From Paracrocinitomix mangrovi (GTDB taxonomy: Bacteria > Bacteroidota > Bacteroidia > Flavobacteriales_D > Crocinitomicaceae): 64,000 nt of DNA. The DNA lies in NCBI RefSeq assembly GCF_019740355.2, contig NZ_CP091819.1, forward strand, positions 4,301,763-4,365,762, in the 5' to 3' direction. Both the position numbers and the translations under genes were made by a program. The notes under the pieces are model-generated. The model was not told the origin of the DNA and ran no database searches. It was given only the letters and a program-made list of their open reading frames with translations. Each line of letters opens with the position of its first letter. Within the stretch, counting starts at the first letter, position 1. Of this stretch, positions 35,138 through 43,292 are shown one piece after another.

Positions 35138-36362
35138 TGTATTTTGCTGCTACTTTGTTAACTGCACTGTCTAACAGTTGGTTTTGTTTTTTAAATAATA
35201 GTATTTTTTGAATCAATTCTTCCACCAGAACATCAGGACATGAAGCACCTGTAGTTATTCCAATTCTAATGTTTTTCTTGCCCAAATCAATTGAATCAAC
35301 TACCTCTTTAGACGTTTCTATATTAAAATGCTTTATTTCCTTTTCGTTTAATAGTTTGTCAGCATCTTCAATGAAATAAGTAGGACAAAAATTATTCAAA
35401 ATTTTAACCAGTTTAGTTGTGTTTGAGCTGTTGTATCCACCAATTACAAAAGCTATATCTGGTTTAGTTTGAGCCATAGTTATTGTTGCAGATTGATTTT
35501 CATTGGTTGCATAACAAAGAGTATCTCTAGTGCTTCCAAAGTGCTTATCTACTTGTTCTACTCCATATTTCATCACCATTTCCTCCCTTAGGTAGTCTGA
35601 AATTTGCTGAGTTTCTTCTGCAAGCATGGTAGTTTGGTTCACAACGGCAATTTTTTGAAGATCTTTGGTATAATTAAATCCGGCTGATTTAATAGGCTTA
35701 ACTTTTACTTCAAATTCTTCTTTTTGAATTTCTTGCTTAATCAAAAGTCCTAGCAACTTAGCCTCCTCCAGATTATATATAATCATTGCTGGTCCATATC
35801 TTTCTATCCTTTTAAAGGTAGCTCTAGTTTCCTCATGAGTTGGTTTACCGTGAACGATAATGGTATATCCGTCTTTTGCTAATTTTTCACCTTTGTTCCA
35901 TACTCTTTCAACAAAAGGACAAGTTGTGTCATATTCTTCTATTTGAATTCCCTTTTCATTCAGTTTTTGTTCCAATTCGGGAGTTGTACCAAAGGCGGGA
36001 ATAATGACAATGTCCTCTTTTTTTAAATTATCAAAAGGTATTTTCACATTTCCGTAGGTGTCCATTATAAAACGCATTCCCTTTTTCTGTAAATCTGTAT
36101 TTACATGCGGATTATGAATTATTTCGCTTAAGAGATAAATGTCCTTTTCAGGATATTTTTTGAGTATTTGATATGCTTTTTCAACTGCATTTTGAACACC
36201 AAAACAAAATCCAAAATGCCTTGCTAATGCAATTTCAACATTTTCAAATTCCAATATTGTAGGTACCAAGTCTTTCTTAAGCTTATCTGCTTCTTGACGG
36301 ATATTCTTCAATTGAGAAATAAAACCTGATTGATATTGATGTGGAATGTTGAATTGCTTCAT
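35127..36362 (-). CDS. ispH: 4-hydroxy-3-methylbut-2-enyl diphosphate reductase
   Basis: Last step of the methylerythritol-phosphate isoprenoid pathway, an iron-sulfur enzyme making isopentenyl and dimethylallyl diphosphate. Start ATG 36362 is chosen over a TTG at 36401. Cluster ligands are Cys53 (RHFGFCFGV), Cys148 (DTTCPFV) and Cys283 (DTLCYATNENQ). The substrate loop GGYNSSNT is intact, and the usual AGAS site appears as TTGASCPDVLV. The 411 residues include the ~40-residue N-terminal extension common in Bacteroidota. It overlaps uvrB by 11 bp. Confidence 0.95.
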   Translation of the reverse strand: MKQFNIPHQYQSGFISQLKNIRQEADKLKKDLVPTILEFENVEIALARHFGFCFGVQNAVEKAYQILKKYPEKDIYLLSEIIHNPHVNTDLQKKGMRFIMDTYGNVKIPFDNLKKEDIVIIPAFGTTPELEQKLNEKGIQIEEYDTTCPFVERVWNKGEKLAKDGYTIIVHGKPTHEETRATFKRIERYGPAMIIYNLEEAKLLGLLIKQEIQKEEFEVKVKPIKSAGFNYTKDLQKIAVVNQTTMLAEETQQISDYLREEMVMKYGVEQVDKHFGSTRDTLCYATNENQSATITMAQTKPDIAFVIGGYNSSNTTKLVKILNNFCPTYFIEDADKLLNEKEIKHFNIETSKEVVDSIDLGKKNIRIGITTGASCPDVLVEELIQKILLFKKQNQLLDSAVNKVAAKYNGL

Positions 36363-36367
36363 TACAT

Positions 36368-36375
36368 CAAAAATA
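36368..36375 (-). promoter_or_regulatory. Candidate -7 box of leaderless ispH transcript (TATTTTTG)
   Basis: Exact TAnnTTTG match on the minus strand ending 5 nt before the chosen ispH ATG; a TTTG lies 23 nt further upstream. This placement implies a leaderless mRNA. Confidence 0.38.
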
Positions 36376-36474
36376 CGTCCTTCTGTGACAATATTTACCA
36401 AAAAATAAAAGAAGGCCCCATGAAAAACCTCCTTTTACCTATTGAATTGAAACGTGAATTAAATTTTGTCTTTT

Positions 36475-36493
36475 CTGAAACACTTGGTTTCAG
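36475..36493. promoter_or_regulatory. Perfect inverted repeat upstream of ispH
   Basis: CTGAAACACTTGGTTTCAG is a 7-bp perfect inverted repeat with a 5-bp centre, in the 234-bp gap between ispH and the thioredoxin-like gene. No T-run follows on either strand, so it is not a terminator; it may be an operator. The rest of the gap is AT-rich with no gene seen. Confidence 0.35.
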
Positions 36494-36596
36494 GCATTAC
36501 AAATAATATACAATCCAAAAATAAGGGCTAAGAAATGAGAAGAAAAGAGTATTAAAACGGAGAAAAACGACTTTTTATTAAGTATAAAAACTTAAC

Positions 36597-37292
36597 CTAA
36601 GGTTCAAGGCTCATAATATAGTCAAGGGCTGTGTAGTTCAATTCTCCCGACCAATGCTTCATGGTAGATTGGTCTTTATCAAGCAAAAATACTGAGGGCA
36701 TGTCAATACCTGCAATTTCAATCATAAATCTCATATCCCCTAAGAGGTAGGAGTCAAAGTTTTCACCTCGGTTGTTTTTTAAAAAGTTCAAAACATCCTC
36801 TTTGGTGTCGATAAAAAAGGCATGAATTTCCATTTCCATTCCTGCGGATTTGCAAATTCCAAGTTTAGCTGAAGTGTTCATGCAATGCCCACAGTTGGTG
36901 TCAAAAAATACTACCAAATGCCTGTGGTCTTTAGGGGTATAATTTTCGCCGGAAGCTACACTAAGTGTATTAGCAGATTCCAATGTCATTTCATCACTGA
37001 AATCACCATAATCTGTGTTCCAAATTGGACTGATAAAAGAAATTCCAAATCCCGGTAACATTCCTATTAAAAACACCCAAATGAATTTGATTTTTCGGGT
37101 TTTTTCAAAAAATGAAAATGTAAGATTTAGGGCAATTACGAAAAATACAATCACCAAAAATCTAAGGAAAAATGTAGTGAAAACCCATCCTGAGTTGAGG
37201 TTGATAATTGACCAGGTAATTAGCTTATAATAAAACAACGGAATTGTAAAAGCTATACCTAAAAAAACAAGGATGGAAATTATTCGTGCCAT
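36597..37292 (-). CDS. Membrane-anchored thioredoxin-like protein with CGHC motif
   Basis: The start is ATG 37292 (MARIISILVFLGIAF); an upstream TTG at 37334 lies in a terminator. Residues ~5-90 hold about three transmembrane helices. Residues ~120-231 form a thioredoxin-like domain: HLVVFFDTNCGHCMNTSAKL with redox Cys134 and Cys137, and the cis-Pro loop MPSVFLLDKD at 198-207. CGHC is the protein-disulfide-isomerase type motif, suggesting an oxidising or isomerising role facing the periplasm. No DsbB-type or cytochrome-maturation neighbours are present. Function inferred. Confidence 0.82.
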   Translation of the reverse strand: MARIISILVFLGIAFTIPLFYYKLITWSIINLNSGWVFTTFFLRFLVIVFFVIALNLTFSFFEKTRKIKFIWVFLIGMLPGFGISFISPIWNTDYGDFSDEMTLESANTLSVASGENYTPKDHRHLVVFFDTNCGHCMNTSAKLGICKSAGMEMEIHAFFIDTKEDVLNFLKNNRGENFDSYLLGDMRFMIEIAGIDMPSVFLLDKDQSTMKHWSGELNYTALDYIMSLEP

Positions 37293-37317
37293 GATTATAA
37301 CAAAGATAAAAATAGGC

Positions 37318-37343
37318 AAAAAAAAAGGGGGCAAATGCCCCCT
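37318..37343 (-). terminator. Rho-independent terminator
   Basis: On the minus strand GGGGGC / GCCCCC pairs perfectly around a 4-nt loop and is followed by a run of T, downstream of the lipocalin-like gene ending at 37365. Confidence 0.9.
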
Positions 37344-37364
37344 GAATATTATATAATATTCTAA

Positions 37365-37790
37365 TTATTGCTTTTCAGCTTTAGTAGTAGTTACACCACC
37401 ATTTGTGTCAGTTTGCTCGAATGTAGCGTTAGTTTTTGACAACTCAACGATAGTCATTGAGAAAACATCTGAAGTATCATCAGCTTTTGACTCAAGAACT
37501 GTACCGTCTCCAGTAACTCTGAACAACATGTTTTCAGTGAATGAAGCACCACCCCAAGTTACAGTTTGGCTTCCAGTACACCACTCATCAGTTTTCAATT
37601 TACAAGAATTGAAAGTCATTGAGATCTCAGTACCACCATCTAATAAGTTAGTAGTAGTTCCGCTAATTGCGTAAGTAGCTTCAGTAGCTTTCCAAGTACC
37701 GTCTAATTTTTTAACAGCAGCTTGATCTTTGTTACATGAAACCAAAGTTAAACCTGCGAAGGCAATTGCTACAAATAATAGCTTTTTCAT
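37365..37790 (-). CDS. Lipocalin-like lipoprotein, tandem copy 1
   Basis: Lipoprotein with Cys19 (LTLVSC). The mature part KLDGTWKATEATYAISG ... FNSCKLKTDEWCTGSQTV ... FRVTGDGTVLESKADDTSDVFSMTIVELSKTNATFEQ has the layout of small lipocalin-like (DUF-type) calycin lipoproteins: one G-x-W strand opening, then beta strands. Two Cys at ~63 and ~70 (SCKLKTDEWC) may form a disulfide. It has an equal-length neighbour on the same strand with the same pattern. Ligand unknown. Confidence 0.82.
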   Translation of the reverse strand: MKKLLFVAIAFAGLTLVSCNKDQAAVKKLDGTWKATEATYAISGTTTNLLDGGTEISMTFNSCKLKTDEWCTGSQTVTWGGASFTENMLFRVTGDGTVLESKADDTSDVFSMTIVELSKTNATFEQTDTNGGVTTTKAEKQ

Positions 37791-37890
37791 AATTCAAATT
37801 TTTAAGTTTACAAATTGCGACCCTAAATTAACTAATATATTGGAATAACAAAGGATAATTGGCAATAAGTTTATAAGATTAGATTGTTAA

Positions 37891-37926
37891 AAGAAAAAGC
37901 CGTTAATGAATGAACATCAACGGCTT
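37891..37926 (-). terminator. Rho-independent terminator
   Basis: On the minus strand AAGCCGTT and AACGGCTT pair over 8 bp, partly extended by the loop flanks, and are followed by TTTCTTTT. It lies behind lipocalin-like copy 2. Confidence 0.75.
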
Positions 37927-37946
37927 ATAAAAAAAAATAGTTTTTT

Positions 37947-38372
37947 TTATTTTTTCTCTAATTCTATATCTGTTGTAGAGTCACCATCTACTTGTTTAAG
38001 TACACAGTTTGATTTAGTTAATTCTATAATTTGTATTGAGCTTACGTCAGTAGAATCAGCATGTTCTTTTGTTTCTAATGTTGTACCATCTCCAGTTACT
38101 CTGAAAACGTAATTTTCTGTATCAGTATCTCCTAAAAAATTAAGAGTTGCCGAACCTGTACACCACTCATCATTTTTTAATTTACAACTGTTGAATGTCC
38201 ATTCAGCGCTTCCACCTGCACCAATAATGTCAATTGTGAAACCTCCGCCTGAAGCAACCATTTTTGTTGCATTCCAACTACCGTCTAATTTTTTAACAGC
38301 AGCTTGATCTTTGTTACATGACACCAATGTTACTCCAACAAATGCCAATGCAATTAAAGTTAATTTTCTCAT
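37947..38372 (-). CDS. Lipocalin-like lipoprotein, tandem copy 2
   Basis: Paralogue of the gene at 37365-37790 with identical length (141 residues), lipobox (LVSCNKDQAAVKKLDG) and framework (FNSCKLKNDEWCTG; FRVTGDGTTLETKEHADSTDVSSIQIIELTKSN). The middle of the mature domain has diverged (MVASGGGFTIDIIGAGGSAEW). A 43-bp block covering the start of the mature protein is identical to the other copy. Each copy has its own terminator, so they are separate units. Function unknown. Confidence 0.82.
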   Translation of the reverse strand: MRKLTLIALAFVGVTLVSCNKDQAAVKKLDGSWNATKMVASGGGFTIDIIGAGGSAEWTFNSCKLKNDEWCTGSATLNFLGDTDTENYVFRVTGDGTTLETKEHADSTDVSSIQIIELTKSNCVLKQVDGDSTTDIELEKK

Positions 38373-38396
38373 TATTTATAAGTTTTAATTCGGCGG

Positions 38397-38404
38397 CAAA
38401 ACTA
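38397..38404 (-). promoter_or_regulatory. Candidate -7 box (TAGTTTTG)
   Basis: Exact TAnnTTTG match on the minus strand, 24 bp upstream of the ATG of lipocalin-like copy 2. Confidence 0.35.
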
Positions 38405-38449
38405 AGTAAAAAGTTTTTAATTAACTTGAGTTTAAAAGCTTAAAATAAG

Positions 38450-39622
38450 TTAAAGTAAAATCTGCGCCAGTAGCGTTTGGATACCTGTTTGCATAGCAGT
38501 TTCATCAATGTCAAACTTGGCATTATGCACCGGATGAATAATACCCTTAGATTCATTTCGAACACCAATTCGAATAAAAGTAGCTGGTATTTCCTGTGAA
38601 AAATAGGCGAAATCTTCTGCCGTAAGTCTCAAAGGAAGATCAGTTACATTTTCTGACCCAAGTACTTCAGTCGCTTTTTGTCTGGCCTTTTTAGTTAACT
38701 CAGGATTGTTTTCCAAAAATGGATATCCTCTCCTAATTTCAACATCAACTTTGCCTCCCATGGCTTCAACCAACTGTATAGAATGATTTTTAATGAGCGT
38801 ATGTGCCTTGTCCCTCCATGATTCATCCATGGTTCTAAAAGTTCCTTGCAAATCAACTTTATCAGGAATTACGTTTGTTGCCCCAAGACCTTCGATTCTT
38901 CCAAATGACAATACACATGGTATTTGAGGAGGGCAATTCCTGCTCACAATTTGCTGCAAAGAAGTTAAAAGATGTGCACTAATTAAAATAGGATCAATAT
39001 TTTGATGTGGCATGGCTCCATGACCACCTTTCCCATGAACAGTAATGTAAATTTCATCTGTGGACGCCATGTACATACCTTCTTTTAGTCCAATTTTACC
39101 GGCTTCTAGCTCAGGGAAAACATGTAGGGCGTAAATTTCATCTACTTTAGGGTTCTGCAAAACACCCTCTTTGATCATTAAACTAGCACCTCCAGGTAAT
39201 TTTTCTTCTCCGGGTTGAAATATCAATTTAACTGAGCAATGAAGCTTGTCTCTATTTTCTTGTAAAATTTTGGCTGTTCCCAACAATATTGCCGTGTGAA
39301 CATCATGACCGCAGGCGTGCATAATTCCTTCATTGCATGATTTATACGCAACATCATTTTCTTCTTTGATAGGTAAGGCATCTAAATCTGCTCGTAAGCC
39401 AATGCACTTATTAGAAGGGGACTCTGGTTTAATGAGTGCTACAATACCTGTTTCAACAATTCCACTTTTAAAATCAATACCCCAATCACTCAATTTTGAA
39501 GCAACAAACTTTGAGGTCTCATATTCATGAAACGACAATTCAGGATGTTGATGAATATGCCTTCTGATGGCTATTACCTCATCAAGTATCTGTTTCGATT
39601 GTTGTTGAATGAGTTGTATCAT
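38450..39622 (-). CDS. M20-family metallopeptidase / N-acyl-L-amino-acid amidohydrolase
   Basis: Zinc hydrolase of the hippuricase/aminoacylase-like M20D group. The opening RRHIHQHPELSFHEYETSKFV, the metal motif LRADLDALPI, and HACGHDVHTAILLGTA are canonical, with later EDFAYFSQ and HAMPHQ-type substrate loops (GGHGAMPHQNIDP). At 390 residues it is complete, and it has no signal peptide. It overlaps the TauE/SafE-like gene by 41 bp, a long overlap for this region, and belongs to a three-gene unit with the large barrel protein. Substrate unknown. Confidence 0.92.
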   Translation of the reverse strand: MIQLIQQQSKQILDEVIAIRRHIHQHPELSFHEYETSKFVASKLSDWGIDFKSGIVETGIVALIKPESPSNKCIGLRADLDALPIKEENDVAYKSCNEGIMHACGHDVHTAILLGTAKILQENRDKLHCSVKLIFQPGEEKLPGGASLMIKEGVLQNPKVDEIYALHVFPELEAGKIGLKEGMYMASTDEIYITVHGKGGHGAMPHQNIDPILISAHLLTSLQQIVSRNCPPQIPCVLSFGRIEGLGATNVIPDKVDLQGTFRTMDESWRDKAHTLIKNHSIQLVEAMGGKVDVEIRRGYPFLENNPELTKKARQKATEVLGSENVTDLPLRLTAEDFAYFSQEIPATFIRIGVRNESKGIIHPVHNAKFDIDETAMQTGIQTLLAQILL

Positions 39623-40013
39623 TTTTCTTTAATCCTCCTCCTTTATATCCAGAATATATCATTCGTACGGAAATGTACAGCATTAAGATACCAAATATCA
39701 TTTTCACCAATGCAGGAGATAGTTTAAGCGATAGTTTAGATCCAAAGTATCCTCCTACAACAAATGTGACAGCAATGATGGCTCCAAATTTCCAATTCAA
39801 TTCACCAGCTTTGGCGTAGTTCATTACAGCCAAAATCCCAATAGGAGGAAGCATGAGTAATAGTGAAGTTCCTTGCGCCTCATGTTGAGACATCCCCATA
39901 ATATAAATCAAGGCCGGTACAATAATAACACCACCACCAATACCAACAAATCCACTCATGGCGCCTGCCACAAGTCCAATAAAAGAAAGCATTAAAATGG
40001 TTTGTAATGTCAT
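39582..40013 (-). CDS. Half-length TauE/SafE-family membrane transporter
   Basis: Related to sulfite/organic-anion exporters. The N-terminal signature GLVAGAMSGFVGIGGGVIIVPALIYIMGMSQHEAQGTSLLLMLP is a classic TauE/SafE half. At 143 residues it has about four helices, half the usual seven to nine, so a functional transporter would need a homodimer; no second half-gene is visible nearby. A hydrophilic tail (LKKNDTTHSTTIETDT) runs over the start of the M20 gene. It overlaps the upstream large gene by 4 bp. Half-size members are known in Bacteroidota. Confidence 0.88.
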   Translation of the reverse strand: MTLQTILMLSFIGLVAGAMSGFVGIGGGVIIVPALIYIMGMSQHEAQGTSLLLMLPPIGILAVMNYAKAGELNWKFGAIIAVTFVVGGYFGSKLSLKLSPALVKMIFGILMLYISVRMIYSGYKGGGLKKNDTTHSTTIETDT

Positions 40014-43000
40014 ATGTCTTTAGTTAACGACAAATATGGTAAAGGTTTTTGGATTTCAAAATCTTCAACACCCCAAGCCAGATCAAACCTTATAAAGTAT
40101 CCCCAGATTTTTGTTCTGGCGCCAAACCCAAATCCACCAATGATAGGTTCTCTTAAATTCTCTACGTTGATCGTAACCGGTTTGTCTACAATTACCTGAG
40201 TATTAAAGTAGTTTTCAGGACTAAAAGGGTGAGGACCGGTCCATGCTACACCTATATCTCCAAAAGTCACCAATTGAAAATGTCTTATGATATCACTTTT
40301 AATAGGGTAGGAAGAAAAGAAAGTAAACACAGGCAATCTTAATTCACTGTTGAAGAGTGCAAAGCTGTTTCCATTTCTTTTGTTTTGAATAAATCCTCTC
40401 ATTGGAGTAGCAATAGTTTGGAATCCAAAGTTTTGATTCGGATCTACAGTAATACTGTGGTCAAAATCAGGATTTCTTCTCAAAACCCAATTATCAACTC
40501 CTCCCAAATAATACAAGAGTTTTCTGTCTCCTAATGAAGTGGCTCCGGCAAATCTATTCACCCAAATGAAATTTCTCTTTATTCTGGTATAATGTCTAAA
40601 ATCAAAACCTAAATTAAAGGTTGGATCATTGTTTCCGCCCAATTCCTGTAACCATTCAGCAAATATTTTAAAACGCATTCCTCTTCTAATATTCAGTTCC
40701 ATAGGAATGGTGTTATCAAAAACCAGTTCGGTTTTTAATCCTGAATTGTAGTACTCGTTATTGTCCATTGCTAGTGAATTGTCACTGTACGGAATAAAAA
40801 TTTGCTTGTCTTTTCTGATGTTAACGGTAGTTCTTAAACTTAAAATTTCAGAGATAGGAAAACTCAATCTATATCTTACATCATGCGTTAACCATTTATA
40901 TAGTTCTTGACTATTTACGGTTTTTTGTCGGTAGAAGACAAGCCTGTGATCTAATCTGTCTTTTAAATGTTCTCCCATTAGTAAAAACTCACCTCCCGAG
41001 TACAATGAAGTTGGAATTCTTACTCCACCAAGCAATTTGAAATCATCAAATAAATCACTGGCACCAATTTTCAGTAACAGATTCATCCCCGGATTAAAGT
41101 AAACACTTCCCGGACCTGAATAAGGTTGATAATTTGGAAACAAAAAGTTGTTGTCAAATTGAGACAGCACGTAGTCCTTAGCAAAGTTGGGTTCGTAAAT
41201 GGTAAAAGCTGAAGGTTGCCATTTGTTTTGTTTGATGACTGTTGAATCCCCATTTTCAGCAGCTTGGGTGTCACTGTTATTTGATTTTCCAATCTCAATT
41301 ATTTCTTTTTGGTACTTATGCTCTAAGAGAAATATGGTATCGTTTGCCTGATTAATGTGTTCTTCTTTCAGGGCTAATTTCTTTTTCTGGTCAATGCGTC
41401 TTTGCATGTAGGTTGTATTCCAGATGGTTTCAATCTTGTTATTGTCAGCCTGAGAGGTAATAAACTTGAATTCTTTGTTTTGATAAACCAGGTACAACAA
41501 ATCATTTGCCTTGTTTACATCATGCTCTCTTATTGCTGTTACATAATTTGTTTGAGGATTAACCGTAGTGATGTATTTGTAGTGAATGGTGGTGTCAATA
41601 AATGCAATTGAGCTGTCTTTTTCTGCAATGAATCTGTTGTAAATTCCATTTTGATCACTTAAGTAAATGTATTTACCTGGATCCAATTCATATGGCTGTA
41701 CCTCATTGATATCCTCAGTATTTGTTACACGATCAAGGTATTTATAGTTGTGGTCTACTTGGCGAAGATCATAAATAAACAGGTCATTTTTTCTATCTAT
41801 AAAATCAATGTCCGGCTTTTTGAAAATGGTGTCACTTGGTCTGTTGGACGCAAAAATTACTTTGGATGCATTGTCAACAAATTGAGGATTCAGATCATCA
41901 TAGATGTCATCCGTTATTTTGGTCATTGATTTGCCAATTACATCATATAAATAAAGGTCTGATTGTCCCTTAACTACCCCTGAGATAATCATTTTTTGAC
42001 CATTTGGAGAATATCCGAAATCCAATACCTTTTCCAGATTTTTCATACTGTTATCAATCAATGATTTTTCATTTACATCATAGATATACAGTTTTAATTC
42101 ACCTTTAAGTTCTGAGAAAAATGCAATAGCTTCACCTGAAGGATGCCATCTAACCGTTGGAAATGAATAGTCCTGGATTCGCTCCATTTTAGTCTCTTTG
42201 GCATAAATTTTTGTTGTTTTGCCACTTACTGTATCAAGTAATTTAATGCGATATCTTCCTAATTGATTTTCTACATATACTATCTTCTTTCCATCTGGAC
42301 TAATGCGAGATGAATAATAAACAGATTCTTTTTTGTTTTTAACTTCCACATGATCTCCTTGAGGCTCTTGTTGTGATTCATATTCTTCAATGTATCTACC
42401 TCTATAAAAAGCAATATATCTTCTACTAAGCTTAGCAAAGTCAATTCCTAACAATGAAGTAAATCCTTTCTCTATGTTTTTGGTAACACGGGTGATATAA
42501 ATAATGTTTGGAATAACAGATTTTCCATGCATTTCTGCAATGTAATTCCATACGGCAACGCCTGCATACTTTTGTTCTTCATCAGATAAATCATTGAATT
42601 TGTCAATGCGTTTGGTGAGGATTAAATCTTTTACACGGCTTTCAGTATCAGAATCCCATTCATGAACAAAATAGTGGATCAACCCTTTTTCTAACCAGGT
42701 AGGGATTCCTGAAAATACAGATGATCTCAATTGATCTTTCCAGTCTCCGCCAAAGAACATGTGCTTTAACAATACTTCATAAACCGCAGATTTAATATTG
42801 TTGTTAAAAGCTTGATGATCTCCTTCAAAGTAAACGAAGAGTTTTGAACCCACAATTCTTGTTGTACCTCCAACAGTACTTGATTCATCATTTGTAACTC
42901 CCAGATTACTTTGTCTGAATTTTTGCTGACTTTCGTAAACGATCACTTCCAGTTTTTCCGGAAAATTATAGTCCAATTTTGCCTCCGCTTCTTGCAAATA

Positions 43001-43222
43001 GTGGTGCATGGTTCTAGCTGTATAAATGGCTATATCTTCATTAATCCCACTGTAATAAATTCTGAATCGCTTGTAAGCATGATATTTCCAACTGAAACCG
43101 TTGTATTGCACTCTGCTTTTGCCAAATTCTTGATAAGACCCCTGATAAAATTGAGCCTGAGCAAAATTCATTTCCAAAAGGAAAATAAGAATTAGTGATA
43201 TTTTGAGTAGCAGTCGCAGCAT
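40010..43222 (-). CDS. Giant outer-membrane protein: degenerate peptidase-MA-like domain, PD40 propeller, Omp85-like barrel
   Basis: Signal peptide at 1-~23. Residues ~45-290 resemble the peptidase MA (gluzincin) domain, but the zinc motif is lost: YEVLL at 148-152 replaces HExxH, and the usual WLxEG is WLEKG at 176-180. Residues ~295-650 are TolB/WD40-like PD40 repeats (YYSSRISPDGKKIVYVENQLGRYRIKLLDT; SFPTVRWHPSGEAIAFFSE). The C-terminal ~380 residues form an Omp85/surface-antigen-type barrel (FELRLPVFTFF-like late strands; GGFGFGARTKIWGYFIRFDLAWG). At 1070 residues it may be an insertase- or protease-derived surface platform. First gene of a unit with TauE-like and M20 genes. Confidence 0.8.
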   Translation of the reverse strand: MLRLLLKISLILIFLLEMNFAQAQFYQGSYQEFGKSRVQYNGFSWKYHAYKRFRIYYSGINEDIAIYTARTMHHYLQEAEAKLDYNFPEKLEVIVYESQQKFRQSNLGVTNDESSTVGGTTRIVGSKLFVYFEGDHQAFNNNIKSAVYEVLLKHMFFGGDWKDQLRSSVFSGIPTWLEKGLIHYFVHEWDSDTESRVKDLILTKRIDKFNDLSDEEQKYAGVAVWNYIAEMHGKSVIPNIIYITRVTKNIEKGFTSLLGIDFAKLSRRYIAFYRGRYIEEYESQQEPQGDHVEVKNKKESVYYSSRISPDGKKIVYVENQLGRYRIKLLDTVSGKTTKIYAKETKMERIQDYSFPTVRWHPSGEAIAFFSELKGELKLYIYDVNEKSLIDNSMKNLEKVLDFGYSPNGQKMIISGVVKGQSDLYLYDVIGKSMTKITDDIYDDLNPQFVDNASKVIFASNRPSDTIFKKPDIDFIDRKNDLFIYDLRQVDHNYKYLDRVTNTEDINEVQPYELDPGKYIYLSDQNGIYNRFIAEKDSSIAFIDTTIHYKYITTVNPQTNYVTAIREHDVNKANDLLYLVYQNKEFKFITSQADNNKIETIWNTTYMQRRIDQKKKLALKEEHINQANDTIFLLEHKYQKEIIEIGKSNNSDTQAAENGDSTVIKQNKWQPSAFTIYEPNFAKDYVLSQFDNNFLFPNYQPYSGPGSVYFNPGMNLLLKIGASDLFDDFKLLGGVRIPTSLYSGGEFLLMGEHLKDRLDHRLVFYRQKTVNSQELYKWLTHDVRYRLSFPISEILSLRTTVNIRKDKQIFIPYSDNSLAMDNNEYYNSGLKTELVFDNTIPMELNIRRGMRFKIFAEWLQELGGNNDPTFNLGFDFRHYTRIKRNFIWVNRFAGATSLGDRKLLYYLGGVDNWVLRRNPDFDHSITVDPNQNFGFQTIATPMRGFIQNKRNGNSFALFNSELRLPVFTFFSSYPIKSDIIRHFQLVTFGDIGVAWTGPHPFSPENYFNTQVIVDKPVTINVENLREPIIGGFGFGARTKIWGYFIRFDLAWGVEDFEIQKPLPYLSLTKDI

Positions 43223-43264
43223 TGCTAATAATGATTAAAGATACAAATATCCCAATGGATACGC

Positions 43265-43272
43265 TACATTTG
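43265..43272 (+). promoter_or_regulatory. Candidate -7 box (TACATTTG)
   Basis: Exact TAnnTTTG match 20 bp upstream of the MBL-fold gene ATG at 43293. No -33 element seen. Confidence 0.35.
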
Positions 43273-43292
43273 TACTTTAAAACAAAGAATTT

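Noticed and set aside
36405..36440. Hairpin-like TAAAAGAAGG ... CCTCCTTTTA as a terminator
   Set aside because: The arms pair only with bulges and no T-run follows on the relevant strand.
36420..36506. 28-codon plus-strand frame in the ispH upstream gap
   Set aside because: It is very short, has no hydrophobic or family pattern, no promoter, and runs through the palindrome; most likely chance.
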